Source: Mesobacillus maritimus (GTDB lineage Bacteria; Bacillota; Bacilli; Bacillales; Cytobacillaceae). Taken from it: DNA of 64,000 bases. The DNA lies in assembly GCF_019749255.1 (NCBI RefSeq), contig NZ_JACWFH010000006.1:1-64000 (forward strand), written 5' to 3'. Position numbers and translations under genes: made by a program. Shown here piece by piece: positions 35,505-43,593 of the stretch; position 1 is the stretch's first letter, and each line of letters opens with the position of its first letter. Below the pieces are notes generated by a model that ran no database searches, had not been told where the DNA came from, and saw only the letters and a program-made list of their open reading frames with translations.

Positions 35505-35550
35505 AAATTCTCATTTAACTAAACTACCCCGTTACTTTAAGTACAGGCAG
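35505..35550 (-). repeat. Cassette-type repeat R10, right end of the tract
   Basis: AAACTACCCCGTTACTTTAA then GTACAGG (35521-35547) matches the core well but lacks the GGTTAATCC hairpin. It marks the right boundary of the array before the aromatic cluster. Confidence 0.7.
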
Positions 35551-35614
35551 TTATATCATCGTTAGGACTTCTTTATTTGATGAATTTGTAGAACAAACTA
35601 TAATTAATGCAGAA

Positions 35615-35637
35615 AAACTCGTCAAATCGACGAGTTT
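35615..35637. terminator. Hairpin terminator
   Basis: AAACTCGTC and GACGAGTTT form a perfect 9-bp stem around five bases, with A-run and T-rich flanks, 165 bases beyond the 3' end of the dioxygenase operon. Confidence 0.7.
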
Positions 35638-35801
35638 CATCTTACATATTGTCCCATTTTTAATGTCCAATATTATGTCTTACTGTGTACAAATTCTTAA
35701 TAAGCGCCTCACAACTGAACCCTTTATCCTTATAAGAAGACTTTTTCAGGGGGAAAATATGAATTTTTATTATCATTATTTTTCCTAGCTAGAAGACTAC
35801 T

Positions 35802-36599
35802 TCAGGCGCGACTAAGAATAAAATCAAACTTGGATGTATAAAACTTGCGATCAATCCCTCGGCGTATCTTTTCGCCAAGGTCATTGCATTCTTCAAGCTT
35901 TAACAAGAGTGATTCTTTCACTGCGCCAATCGAATCGGAATTCACCCAAGGATCCCCCTCAATGAACAGCATCGTGGTCACAGGTTTAAAGCCAGGGTGT
36001 GAAATTTTAAAATGGATATGAGCTGGACGCCATGCGTGTCGATCAATGGCTTTTAATAACTCCCCGACCGGACCTCCTTTTCCGATTTCATATGGCCCAG
36101 GCACAACCGTTCGAAACTCATATCGACCCTTTTCATCGGTCAAAAACCGACCGCGCAAGTTAAACTCAGGCTGTGTAGGATCTTCGTTTTCATAATCGCC
36201 TTTTCCATTTGCCTGCCACACATCAATCATGGTGTTGGCCAGTGGCTCTCCATCTGTTGAGAAGACCTGACCAGATACATATAAAATTTCATCTTCTGTC
36301 TCATCGACTGCACAGAGGTGAACAGGGTGTGACAAGATTGGTGCCTCCTCTCGGTATAGAGGCCCTTCTACATTGCTTTCGGTTGACTTTCCATCATGTT
36401 CCGCTGCATGTGTCACTCTGTCAACCGCTATGGAAACGTGCAAAACATCTGAAAGCAATGGATATTCTCCACTTTTGCCAACTTTCGTTAAGAATTGTAA
36501 GGCAACTTTAAGCTCATCTTCAGTGATTTGAAATTCTTCAATGACACTATGCAAGTGCTCAGATAGCTTCGTCGTAATAGCGTGTAATCTTTCATTCAT
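35802..36599 (-). CDS. Intradiol ring-cleavage dioxygenase, hydroxyquinol 1,2-dioxygenase type
   Basis: A 265-residue enzyme with an N-terminal helical dimerisation region (1-100) and a beta-sandwich catalytic domain. The iron ligands of the family are visible: Tyr in GRYEFRTVVPGPYEI (two Tyr) and two His in RPAHIHFK. It opens hydroxyquinol or catechol between the hydroxyls; pairing with a maleylacetate reductase in the same cluster favours hydroxyquinol, giving maleylacetate. The ATG at 36599 has AAGGAG about eleven bases upstream; the longer frame from 36641 has none. Last gene of a DoxX, 97-residue protein, dioxygenase operon. Confidence 0.88.
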   Translation of the reverse strand: MNERLHAITTKLSEHLHSVIEEFQITEDELKVALQFLTKVGKSGEYPLLSDVLHVSIAVDRVTHAAEHDGKSTESNVEGPLYREEAPILSHPVHLCAVDETEDEILYVSGQVFSTDGEPLANTMIDVWQANGKGDYENEDPTQPEFNLRGRFLTDEKGRYEFRTVVPGPYEIGKGGPVGELLKAIDRHAWRPAHIHFKISHPGFKPVTTMLFIEGDPWVNSDSIGAVKESLLLKLEECNDLGEKIRRGIDRKFYTSKFDFILSRA

Positions 36600-36653
36600 T
36601 ATATCCAGACTCCTTTTGATGCAGCTCATTTGTATAAACAAGGACTAATTTTG

Positions 36654-36947
36654 TCATGAGCCCTTTCCTGTCCCAATAACCCCTCTTCTATTTGAATATT
36701 CCGATAATAATGAAGTTAAACGTCCTTGACCAAATTTGATTCTTTTTCCATCTGATTGATTTTGATGGTAATGATTTAAAAAATAGACAATCAACTTTCT
36801 TCGTTTAAGGATATCCTTCACTCCATTCTCATAAAACCAGGCATCTATTGTATTGTATACACCTCGATTAAGACCGAAACTTTTTTCACACCATTGTACG
36901 AAGGACAAATCAGGTAAATGGATGACCATGTCTTTCTTTTCCACCAT
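36654..36947 (-). CDS. Small protein of unknown function in dioxygenase operon
   Basis: A 97-residue soluble, basic protein: LPDLSFVQWCEKSFGLNRGV, then VKDILKRRKLIVYFLNHYHQ and FGQGRLTSLLSEYSNRRGVI. No family recognised. AAGGGGGGCGAAAGC precedes ATG 36947. It lies 54 bases before the dioxygenase start and 58 after the DoxX gene, so it is co-transcribed with both. It could be an accessory or regulatory factor of ring cleavage. Confidence 0.65.
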   Translation of the reverse strand: MVEKKDMVIHLPDLSFVQWCEKSFGLNRGVYNTIDAWFYENGVKDILKRRKLIVYFLNHYHQNQSDGKRIKFGQGRLTSLLSEYSNRRGVIGTGKGS

Positions 36948-37005
36948 GCTTTCGCCCCCCCTTTTTTGAAATGTCAAAAGAAGCACAGGGTCCGTTCCTT
37001 GTTTA

Positions 37006-37404
37006 TTAAAATAAAACTGAGTCTAGCGCATATTTTCCAGGACCTATACATGCAATTCCAATTGCAACCGCCAGCAAAGTTAAGTTATATTCATAGCCAT
37101 TTGCTTGGGCCCATAACCCATTTGAACCATGTACCTTTACAATTGAAATGATCATGGTTCCAGCAATCATGATTGCTGCGAGTGGAGTAAGTAGTCCCGC
37201 GGCAAACATCACTCCACCCACAAGTTCAACTAGTCCTGCAACCAAAGCCATGGTTACCCCCGGCTTTATTCCAATAGAGTCAAACCAGCCTCCTGTGCCT
37301 TGTAATCCATGGCCACCAAACCAGCCAAATAATTTTTGAGCTCCATGCCCGATGAATAAAATCCCAATGACCAACCGAATTATCAGTATCCCGATACTTC
37401 CCAT
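37006..37404 (-). CDS. DoxX-family membrane protein
   Basis: A 132-residue four-helix protein: RLVIGILFIGHGAQKLFGWF at the N terminus and VELVGGVMFAAGLLTPLAAI in the middle are DoxX signatures. DoxX proteins are linked to quinone or thiosulfate redox and, as MhqP in B. subtilis, to hydroquinone-stress operons together with MhqO and MhqD, homologues of which lie at 40-42 kb here. First gene of the dioxygenase operon. Confidence 0.85.
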   Translation of the reverse strand: MGSIGILIIRLVIGILFIGHGAQKLFGWFGGHGLQGTGGWFDSIGIKPGVTMALVAGLVELVGGVMFAAGLLTPLAAIMIAGTMIISIVKVHGSNGLWAQANGYEYNLTLLAVAIGIACIGPGKYALDSVLF

Positions 37405-37473
37405 CTTTCGATCATTCCTTTCACTTCGTCCAAGTCATCACTTTATTCCTGGTTCAGTGATTTTTTGAATAGA

Positions 37474-38724
37474 TTAGATTTCAGTATTTGTTGGTGTAAC
37501 TTGTGGGAGCTTTTGTTTATTTATTTTAATTGGTGCTGTTTCATAGTAAAGGAATGCTAAGAAACCACAAAGAATCGTACTAACGATCGCAATCCACATT
37601 GGCGCAACTAACCCATACTTGTCTGCGGCCATCCCTGCTAGCGCTGTTATTCCCACGCCGCCGACAAGTTCACCTATCGCCATAATGAAGCCGACAGCTG
37701 TGGCTACATATTTAGCCGGAACCGATTCCGATGGCATATTTGACATGGACAGTACCATTGTCCCTACCCCGACATTGCCGATAAATGCGGCGATCATTAA
37801 CAGAGCCATTTGACTGGTGCCTAGGAAAATAAATCCTAATGGAGCCACTGCGGTAATAAACGAAAAGATAATCATCGTAGGTTTCCGGCCAATTTTATCT
37901 GAAATAGCAGGAACACCAAATCCCCAAAGAACGCCACCTAACCCTAATGCAGCCATGATAAAACTCATGTTCGTTGGTGAAATTCCTTTATCGACTAAAT
38001 AAAGTGGGGTAAACGTGTTGATATTTAGATACCAGGTAACTGTAAAGATGGCAACAAAAACAGATACGACTACATTCTTATTTCTCAAAACCAATGACAA
38101 CGGAACTTTTTCCTCTGGTTTTTCATCTTTAAGGGTTAATTCCACTGGTTCTTTTACAACCTTCCAAATAAGGAAGAATAGAATTAATCCTGGAATGATC
38201 GTAAGGAAAAATGTCGGTCTCCAGCCAAAAGTATTGGCTAGTGCGACGATGATTATTGGCCCTAAGAAGCTGGCCAACAAGGCGGTTGAGGAACTTTGGA
38301 ACAAGCCCATATTAAATCCGCGCCGGTGCGGAGAGGACGCAACAGATAACAACGATTGAGCAACCGGGAAGACTGGCCCCTCTGTAACCCCCATTAACAT
38401 CCGAAAGATGATTAACATTAAAAACCCATTTGCTACGCCTGTTAACAGCGAGCAAACCGAAAATAACAGAACAGAGATCATTAAGATATTTTTCTTTTTT
38501 CCGATTTTGTCGGAAAGCAACCCACCAAACCACCCCGAGCATGCCCAAGTTAAAGAAAATGCTGAAACAATGATCCCAATATGAGTATTCGTTAGCCCTA
38601 ATTCCTCCGTCATGAACGGAAATAAGAAGTTAAGTGCCAAGCGGTCAACGAATACGAAACCCCAAACAAAGAAAAGCAGAGTTAATAATTTATTTTCATA
38701 TGTCCAGAACTTTTTAGTTTCCAT
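37474..38724 (-). CDS. MFS importer, anion:cation symporter type
   Basis: A 416-residue, 12-helix major facilitator. The 2-3 loop motif is FGGLLSDKIGKKKNI and RMLMGVTEGPVFPVAQSLLS is typical of the ACS (aromatic acid, hexuronate, phthalate) subfamily. It probably brings in the aromatic acid degraded by this cluster. The ATG at 38724 follows GGGGTGCGATTC. It is separated by 69 bases from the downstream DoxX gene and could be read through into it. Confidence 0.85.
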   Translation of the reverse strand: METKKFWTYENKLLTLLFFVWGFVFVDRLALNFLFPFMTEELGLTNTHIGIIVSAFSLTWACSGWFGGLLSDKIGKKKNILMISVLLFSVCSLLTGVANGFLMLIIFRMLMGVTEGPVFPVAQSLLSVASSPHRRGFNMGLFQSSSTALLASFLGPIIIVALANTFGWRPTFFLTIIPGLILFFLIWKVVKEPVELTLKDEKPEEKVPLSLVLRNKNVVVSVFVAIFTVTWYLNINTFTPLYLVDKGISPTNMSFIMAALGLGGVLWGFGVPAISDKIGRKPTMIIFSFITAVAPLGFIFLGTSQMALLMIAAFIGNVGVGTMVLSMSNMPSESVPAKYVATAVGFIMAIGELVGGVGITALAGMAADKYGLVAPMWIAIVSTILCGFLAFLYYETAPIKINKQKLPQVTPTNTEI

Positions 38725-38885
38725 GAATCGCACCCCATTAATATTTTTTAAAAAACAAAGTGACTTACCTTTTTTCGTTTATTCTTATCGTTCAACGGTA
38801 AAGTTTAATGTTAGTTAGAAAATGGGAGCAATTACCCTGAACATCTACTTACTTCGGGATTCCTTTTAAAAAATCAAGCTCTATA

Positions 38886-39965
38886 TTACAGCGATTTCCC
38901 TTGAATCGGTCTTTCTCCTACAAACGCAAACTCTAGTAAACTCCGAATCCCACTTTCATCAATTGGACGTGGATTGTAATACGGATTTCTTGTCGCAATC
39001 ATGGCTGCTTCATCAAGGTCCTCTCTTTTCATTCCGATTTCTTCTAAGGAAACAGGAACACCAAGGGATTTCGAGAGGTCAAATAATGCCCCAGCGACAT
39101 CATCTGCATCAGAACCAATCGCCTTAGAACTTGCTTCCATTGCATATGGAGCATGCGTTGAATTGTACCAAATCGCATACGGTAAAATCACGGTATGTGT
39201 GTCTGCGTGTTGAAGATTATAGCTTCCACCAAGAACATGACAAAGTTTATGATGCAAGGCCATGCCAACCGAACCGAGGACCGTTCCCCCCAACCATGTA
39301 CCGTATAAGGCTTTCGACCGTGCTTCTAGATCCTCTGGTTGTTCTAGTATTTTTGGCAGACTCGAACTAAGGGCAGTAATCCCCTCCACTGCCATCATCG
39401 AAATGATGGGGTTGGCATTTTCCGCATAAAGTCCTTCCGCACAATGAGCGATTGCATTCATTCCACTCGTGACCGTTAATCTTGGTGGCAATGTGACGGT
39501 TAGGGTAGGGTCATAAATCACGGTTTTTGGCTTAACAATTATGTTTTTGCCTGTTTTCTTCTGCCCATTTTCTGTGATTCCCCATATCGGTGTCATTTCT
39601 GAGCCCGCATACGTGGTTGGAATCGCGAGAATTGGAAACCTAGTTTCGAGCGCTAACGCTTTCGCAAGACCGATAGAAGAGCCTCCTCCGACTGGGACAA
39701 GACTATCAACCTGTAATTCTCGAACGACTGCCATCCCTTTATTGATGGTTTCTCTTGGAACATGTTGCACGGCTTCAGCTAAGACCCCTACACAAAGCTC
39801 TCCAAGGTAACCTGCCATTTCCTGGGCAAGATCCTTTTGTTCTAGGGTTGAAACCACTAAAGCTCGCTTTCCACCCAATGACTCTAGCTCTTTCCGAACT
39901 TCCTTTCGTACATCCACGCCAAACTTCACACGGGCCGCCTGACTTTCATATAAAAATGCTTCCAT
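38886..39965 (-). CDS. Maleylacetate reductase-type iron-containing dehydrogenase
   Basis: A 359-residue enzyme, the usual length for maleylacetate reductases. The nucleotide site includes VPVGGGSSIGLAKALAL, and metal-site histidines lie in SGMNAIAHCAEGLYA and ALHHKLCHVLGG, motifs characteristic of this branch. It would reduce maleylacetate from hydroxyquinol cleavage to 3-oxoadipate with NAD(P)H. AAGGGAGAAAAAAGAA precedes ATG 39965. The upstream region has two YCTTACW heptamers 11 bp apart, so it probably has its own regulated promoter. Confidence 0.88.
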   Translation of the reverse strand: MEAFLYESQAARVKFGVDVRKEVRKELESLGGKRALVVSTLEQKDLAQEMAGYLGELCVGVLAEAVQHVPRETINKGMAVVRELQVDSLVPVGGGSSIGLAKALALETRFPILAIPTTYAGSEMTPIWGITENGQKKTGKNIIVKPKTVIYDPTLTVTLPPRLTVTSGMNAIAHCAEGLYAENANPIISMMAVEGITALSSSLPKILEQPEDLEARSKALYGTWLGGTVLGSVGMALHHKLCHVLGGSYNLQHADTHTVILPYAIWYNSTHAPYAMEASSKAIGSDADDVAGALFDLSKSLGVPVSLEEIGMKREDLDEAAMIATRNPYYNPRPIDESGIRSLLEFAFVGERPIQGKSL

Positions 39966-40008
39966 TTCTTTTTTCTCCCTTGCTAATGATTTAAAATACA
40001 ACAAAAAA

Positions 40009-40063
40009 CCCTTCCGTTATGAAAAGATAAAGCAATCTACTTGGCTTTTCTTTTCAGGAAGGG
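40009..40063 (-). terminator. Terminator of the MhqO-MhqD pair
   Basis: CCCTTCC and GGAAGGG, with extended imperfect pairing (TGAAAAG/CTTTTCA), read on the minus strand into GGTTTTTTG. Confidence 0.6.
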
Positions 40064-40073
40064 CAAAGGGAAT

Positions 40074-40089
40074 CTTACATGGATCTTAC
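40074..40089 (-). promoter_or_regulatory. Candidate SARP-type operator before maleylacetate reductase
   Basis: Plus strand AATCTTACATGGATCTTACT holds two TCTTAC heptamers whose starts are 11 bp apart, about 110 bases upstream of the 39965 start. The same heptamer recurs before three other operons of the cluster. Confidence 0.45.
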
Positions 40090-40151
40090 TCTCATCCTAT
40101 TTTCAGATTCCCTCCAGCTTTTGAAACGAATACTAGGAAACCTTCAACTTT

Positions 40152-40799
40152 TTAACCTATTAGATTCGCTTGAACGTTTCGAATGATGTCTTTGGCAAAA
40201 TCAATTTCCTCGTCATTAATGAGATGCCCCATCCCTTTATAAATAACGGTTTTCGTGTTAGCTTCCATCTTTTCAAACAGGTTGGCCGTTTCATGAATCC
40301 TATGCTCCGGAACCCATTCATCCACATCACTTGAGCCTAGAAAGACAGGAGTTCCATTTAAAGAACCTCTCATGTTCCAATTTGTCCCAGGTGGTCCGAT
40401 AATTCCCCCGGTATAAAGGACCACCCCACCATATCGCTCAGGGTTTCTTCGAACATATTCAGCTGTCAAACAAGCTCCTTGTGAAAAACCTAATAGAATA
40501 AGTTTGGATTTAGGAACGCCAAGATTGACCAACTCTGATATCCGTTGTGCATAACAGTCTAAACTATCACTTAAATAAGGTTCGTTCTCTGATATCTCCT
40601 CCATAAACCCTTTCGGATACCAACAATTCTCAGCTGCTTGTGGGGCAACATAATGAACATCAGGGAGATTGATTCGCTCAACCAAGTCCATGACGTAATC
40701 TGTTGTTTGATTTCGACCATGTAACATGAAAACCAAGGCTTTTGCGTCCGCTAATGGAACACCGCGCGTGACCACAGGCTGTTGGAGATGAATATTCAT
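40152..40799 (-). CDS. mhqD: MhqD-like alpha/beta hydrolase (phospholipase/carboxylesterase family)
   Basis: A 215-residue serine hydrolase. The nucleophile is in LLGFSQGACLTAEYV (GFSQG), the acid near GSSDVDEWVPEHR, and the His in GMGHLINDEE. I recall B. subtilis MhqD as the same type, made with the MhqO dioxygenase under quinone stress. Only 14 bases separate it from the MhqO-like gene upstream, so they form one operon. It may hydrolyse a ring-cleavage product. Confidence 0.82.
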   Translation of the reverse strand: MNIHLQQPVVTRGVPLADAKALVFMLHGRNQTTDYVMDLVERINLPDVHYVAPQAAENCWYPKGFMEEISENEPYLSDSLDCYAQRISELVNLGVPKSKLILLGFSQGACLTAEYVRRNPERYGGVVLYTGGIIGPPGTNWNMRGSLNGTPVFLGSSDVDEWVPEHRIHETANLFEKMEANTKTVIYKGMGHLINDEEIDFAKDIIRNVQANLIG

Positions 40800-40813
40800 A
40801 TATTCCCCCTACT

Positions 40814-41788
40814 TTATTTTACTAATGGTTTTTGAGGGTTTCGAACTGGTTCAAGTTGACTAAGAATCTCTTCACGATCGTTTTGTTTCCATGGTGGAAG
40901 ATGCAAAGTTTGTCCAAGCTCTTCAAATGGCTCATCAATGGTAAAGCCGATGTCACTAGTCGTAAACTCACAAAGGATTCCGCCTGGTGATCTTACGTAT
41001 GAAGAGTGGAAGTAATAACGGTCCTTAATTTCGGACATGTCGGTATAACCCAAACCAGTAACCAATTCTCTTACTTCATTTAATTCTTTATCAGTATCAA
41101 CCGCAAAGGCCACATGGTGAATCGTTCCTGCACCAAGGCCCCAGCTTCCTTGTGGAAGATCTGGCTCATGAATGACATAGAGCGTTTTATTTGCTCCGCC
41201 ACCATTTAATTCATATTGGTAGTACTGACCTTCACGGCCTGTAAACTCATAGCCTAACACTTCACGAATGAAACGATCTTGTTCTTCTACTTCACGAACA
41301 GACATAGTGACACTATGGAAGCCTTTTACTGCTTCATTAATAGAAACCTCGTCGGTTACATATCCTTTACGAGTATCGGCATCATCTTCAACAAATTCAA
41401 ACTCTAAGCCACATGGATGTTGGAACGTTAAACGATTCAATCCGAAACGCTCTTCGATTTCGCCATGCTCGATGTTGTTTTGGTTAAAATGGTTCACCCA
41501 GAATGGGAGAGAACCAGTAGGAACCGTATAAGACGTTGTTTTCACCTGTCCGGATCCTCTTTTTGCTTTGATTCCAGCTTTTCCATATGGGAATGTTGTC
41601 ATCGCTGATCCGATTTCAGCATCTGCATTCGTATAGTAGAGATGATAGATTGGTAGTGGACCATCCATTAATACCGTTTGTTTTGCCAATCTCTGGCCAA
41701 CGATGCTAGTAAAAAAGTCGACATCCTCTTGTGCACCTGCTACCCCCGCTGTTACGTGGTGAATCCCATGAATTAAATTTTTTAACAT
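40814..41788 (-). CDS. mhqO: MhqO-like ring-cleaving extradiol dioxygenase (VOC fold)
   Basis: A 324-residue protein made of two VOC domains: first IHGIHHVTAGVAGAQEDVDF with LEFEFVED, second VKGFHSVTMSVREVEE with GTIHHVAFAVD and GGILCEFTTSD. The metal ligands of the family (His in IHHVT/IHHVA and Glu in CEFTT) are visible. Such enzymes (MhqO/PcpA-like) cut hydroquinones next to one hydroxyl. First gene of an operon with MhqD. Three CTTAC elements lie 50-105 bases upstream. Having both this and an intradiol dioxygenase in one cluster is unusual. Confidence 0.85.
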   Translation of the reverse strand: MLKNLIHGIHHVTAGVAGAQEDVDFFTSIVGQRLAKQTVLMDGPLPIYHLYYTNADAEIGSAMTTFPYGKAGIKAKRGSGQVKTTSYTVPTGSLPFWVNHFNQNNIEHGEIEERFGLNRLTFQHPCGLEFEFVEDDADTRKGYVTDEVSINEAVKGFHSVTMSVREVEEQDRFIREVLGYEFTGREGQYYQYELNGGGANKTLYVIHEPDLPQGSWGLGAGTIHHVAFAVDTDKELNEVRELVTGLGYTDMSEIKDRYYFHSSYVRSPGGILCEFTTSDIGFTIDEPFEELGQTLHLPPWKQNDREEILSQLEPVRNPQKPLVK

Positions 41789-41836
41789 CTCCTATTCCTC
41801 CTCAGACAACTTTTTTGTTGTGGTGTTTCCACTACA

Positions 41837-41893
41837 CTTACTATAAAAAATCGCTCTAACCAGTTACTTACAGAATGAAGGGGCTTTCCTTAC
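41837..41893 (-). promoter_or_regulatory. Candidate SARP-type operator before mhqO
   Basis: CTTAC cores at 41837, 41867 and 41889; the last two are 22 bp apart (ACTTACA and CCTTACA). They are 50-105 bases upstream of the dioxygenase start. Confidence 0.4.
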
Positions 41894-41963
41894 AAAGAGG
41901 AATTATTTTCTAACAAAATCATTAAAATATAAAACTTCATAGTCTTGTTTTTAGAAAGGGTAG

Positions 41964-42093
41964 GTTGATTTACGCTCTAGGCACTTCGCTTTCCGCGGGC
42001 GTTGCGGGGAGCCTCCTCGACGCTACAGCGCCTGTGGGGTCTCCCCAGCCCCGTACTCCCGCAGGAGTCTTCGTGCCTTCCGCTTCAATCAAC
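41964..42093. repeat. GC-rich 130-bp palindromic repeat of Bacillaceae type
   Basis: Ends are GTTGATT and AATCAAC. Inside are the blocks CACTTCGCTTTCCGCGGGCG, GGGGTCTCCCC and CGTACTCCCGCAGGAGTC, far richer in G+C than the surroundings. Elements with these blocks are scattered through many Bacillus genomes as far as I recall. It folds into a long imperfect hairpin and carries no gene, so it resembles a MITE or REP element. Confidence 0.75.
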
Positions 42094-42156
42094 CGTTTCA
42101 TAATGTTTTTTAACTTTGACTAATAAAAAATCTCTCTTCTATTAAAAAATCCAAAA

Positions 42157-42189
42157 AAAATGTCCCCAACATATGCTGGGAACATTTTT
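42157..42189 (-). terminator. Terminator of the CoA-transferase operon
   Basis: On the minus strand AAAATGTTCCCAGCAT pairs with ATGTTGGGGACATTTT and is followed by TTTT. Confidence 0.8.
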
Positions 42190-42198
42190 ATGAATCTT

Positions 42199-42867
42199 TT
42201 ATGAGATTGCAATTTCTTTTAAGTTTGGTGAAAGGATCAGTTTGGGTTCGGTTGCTTTTTGTACTTCTTCTGCGGTAAAGCCTGGGGCGATTTCTTTTAA
42301 TACTAGGCCGTCCCTTGTTACTTCAATGACGGCCATGTCTGTAAAAATCGTGCTTACACAGTTAAGTGCTGTAACTGGGTAATCTAGCTTTTTCACAATC
42401 TTTGGCCCACCATCTTTATTGGTATGGGTCATTGCTACGTATACTGACTTTGCCCCAATCGCGATGTCCATTGCGCCGCCAATACCCCCAAGGCCCACAT
42501 CTTTCACTTTCCAATTGGCTAAATCTCCGTTTTCGGAAACCTGCATGCCACCAAGGATCGCCACATCAATATGTTTGCCCCTTACCATTGCAAAAGAATC
42601 TGCCGAGTGCGAAAAACTTCCCCCTGGAACGAGGGTAACCGGTTCTTTCGATGCGTTCACCAAATCAGGATCCGCTTCGTGCGGCTCCGCCAATGACCCC
42701 ATCCCCAAAACGCCTTGTTCACTATGATAAATATATTCACTTTCAGGAGAAACAAAGTTACTAACAAGCACCGGAATCCCAATTCCTAAATTGATGACAT
42801 CGCCTTCGCGCAGCTCCTTGGCAATCCGCTTGGCAATTTGTTCTCTAGTTAACCTACGCTTATCCAT
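42199..42867 (-). CDS. 3-oxoacid CoA-transferase subunit B
   Basis: A 222-residue beta subunit. The catalytic glutamate is in HSEQGVLGMG (the SENG-type loop) and INLGIGIPVLVSNFV opens the fold. With subunit A it moves CoA from succinyl-CoA or acetyl-CoA to a 3-oxoacid; next to maleylacetate reductase, 3-oxoadipate is the likely acceptor, giving 3-oxoadipyl-CoA. Six bases separate it from subunit A. Last gene of the operon. Confidence 0.9.
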   Translation of the reverse strand: MDKRRLTREQIAKRIAKELREGDVINLGIGIPVLVSNFVSPESEYIYHSEQGVLGMGSLAEPHEADPDLVNASKEPVTLVPGGSFSHSADSFAMVRGKHIDVAILGGMQVSENGDLANWKVKDVGLGGIGGAMDIAIGAKSVYVAMTHTNKDGGPKIVKKLDYPVTALNCVSTIFTDMAVIEVTRDGLVLKEIAPGFTAEEVQKATEPKLILSPNLKEIAIS

Positions 42868-42873
42868 TTTAAA

Positions 42874-43554
42874 TCAACTCCTTTTCACAACACGTTGTAC
42901 GAAAACGCCTGGTGTCACGATGGATTCTGGATCCAATTCGCCTACCTCAACAATTTCATCAACTTCAGCAATCGTAATTTTTCCTGCCATTGCCATAACT
43001 GGATTAAAGTTGCGACCTGATTTGTTATATACAAGATTTCCCCAACGATCGGCTTTTTTGGCTTTAATAAACGCAAAGTCGCCTTTTATTGCCTTTTCGA
43101 GAATACAAGGAATCCCATCAAATTCTTGTTCATCCTTGCCTTCAGCGATTTCGGTTCCAACCCCTGTGGGCGTGTAAAAAGCTTCAATTCCAGCGCCACC
43201 TGCACGGATTCGTTCGGCCAGTGTTCCTTGAGGAATCAGTTCCAAATCAACTTTTCCTTGATTAAATTTCTCTCTAAACACATAGCTGTCTTTTTGGACT
43301 GGAAAGGAGCAAAGCAATTTTGAAATCCGGTCATGCGCAATCAATTTTGCGATTCCTTCCTCATGATATCCTGGGTTGTTGCTAACAGCCGTAATTTCTT
43401 TCGCTCCCTGACGATACAAGGCATAAATGATTTCATAGGGCAACCCTGCCCCCCCAAAGCCCCCAAATAGGATCGTACTTCCATCCCATACGTCAGCAAT
43501 TGCTTCTTCAGCAGAATTGAACACCTTATTGATCATTGTGTTTAAGCCCTCCAT
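42874..43554 (-). CDS. 3-oxoacid CoA-transferase subunit A
   Basis: A 226-residue alpha subunit. GSTILFGGFGGAGLPYEIIY is the glycine-rich CoA-transferase family signature, and GGAGIEAFYTPTGVGTEIAE is a second conserved block. It pairs with the adjacent subunit B. The start may be the first ATG (MEGLNTMINKV) or the internal MINKVFN; GGAGGGC before the internal ATG slightly favours the latter (43536). It lies 39 bases after the citryl-CoA-lyase-like gene. Confidence 0.9.
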   Translation of the reverse strand: MEGLNTMINKVFNSAEEAIADVWDGSTILFGGFGGAGLPYEIIYALYRQGAKEITAVSNNPGYHEEGIAKLIAHDRISKLLCSFPVQKDSYVFREKFNQGKVDLELIPQGTLAERIRAGGAGIEAFYTPTGVGTEIAEGKDEQEFDGIPCILEKAIKGDFAFIKAKKADRWGNLVYNKSGRNFNPVMAMAGKITIAEVDEIVEVGELDPESIVTPGVFVQRVVKRS

Positions 43555-43593
43555 TCACAAAATACGAACCTACCGTCCTATGAAACGTTGAAT

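Larger units (their letters stand above)
35066..35801. other. Gene-poor gap with remnants, repeat R10 and a terminator
   Basis: On the plus strand 35251-35409 a frame reads MQNIPSWILVVCALLGGYLI then SDNRKSDT, a TAA, and continues in the same frame EFLPSPREDALNQVTAPSEF to a second stop. It could be a small membrane-protein gene with a nonsense codon, but no ribosome binding site is evident. R10 is at 35505-35550 and a terminator at 35615-35637. Nothing else was found. Confidence 0.4.
41789..42198. other. 410-base gap: operator elements, GC-rich repeat, terminator
   Basis: From left to right on the plus strand it holds the mhqO promoter region with CTTAC elements (41837, 41867, 41889), the 130-bp palindromic repeat (41964-42093) and the CoA-transferase terminator (42157-42189). 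No gene. Confidence 0.6.

Noticed and set aside
27405-35550. A canonical integron with attC sites and intI
   Set aside because: No tyrosine recombinase gene is present, and the conserved cores (CCGTTACTTTAAG) do not match GTTRRRY paired with RYYYAAC. Only the layout is similar.
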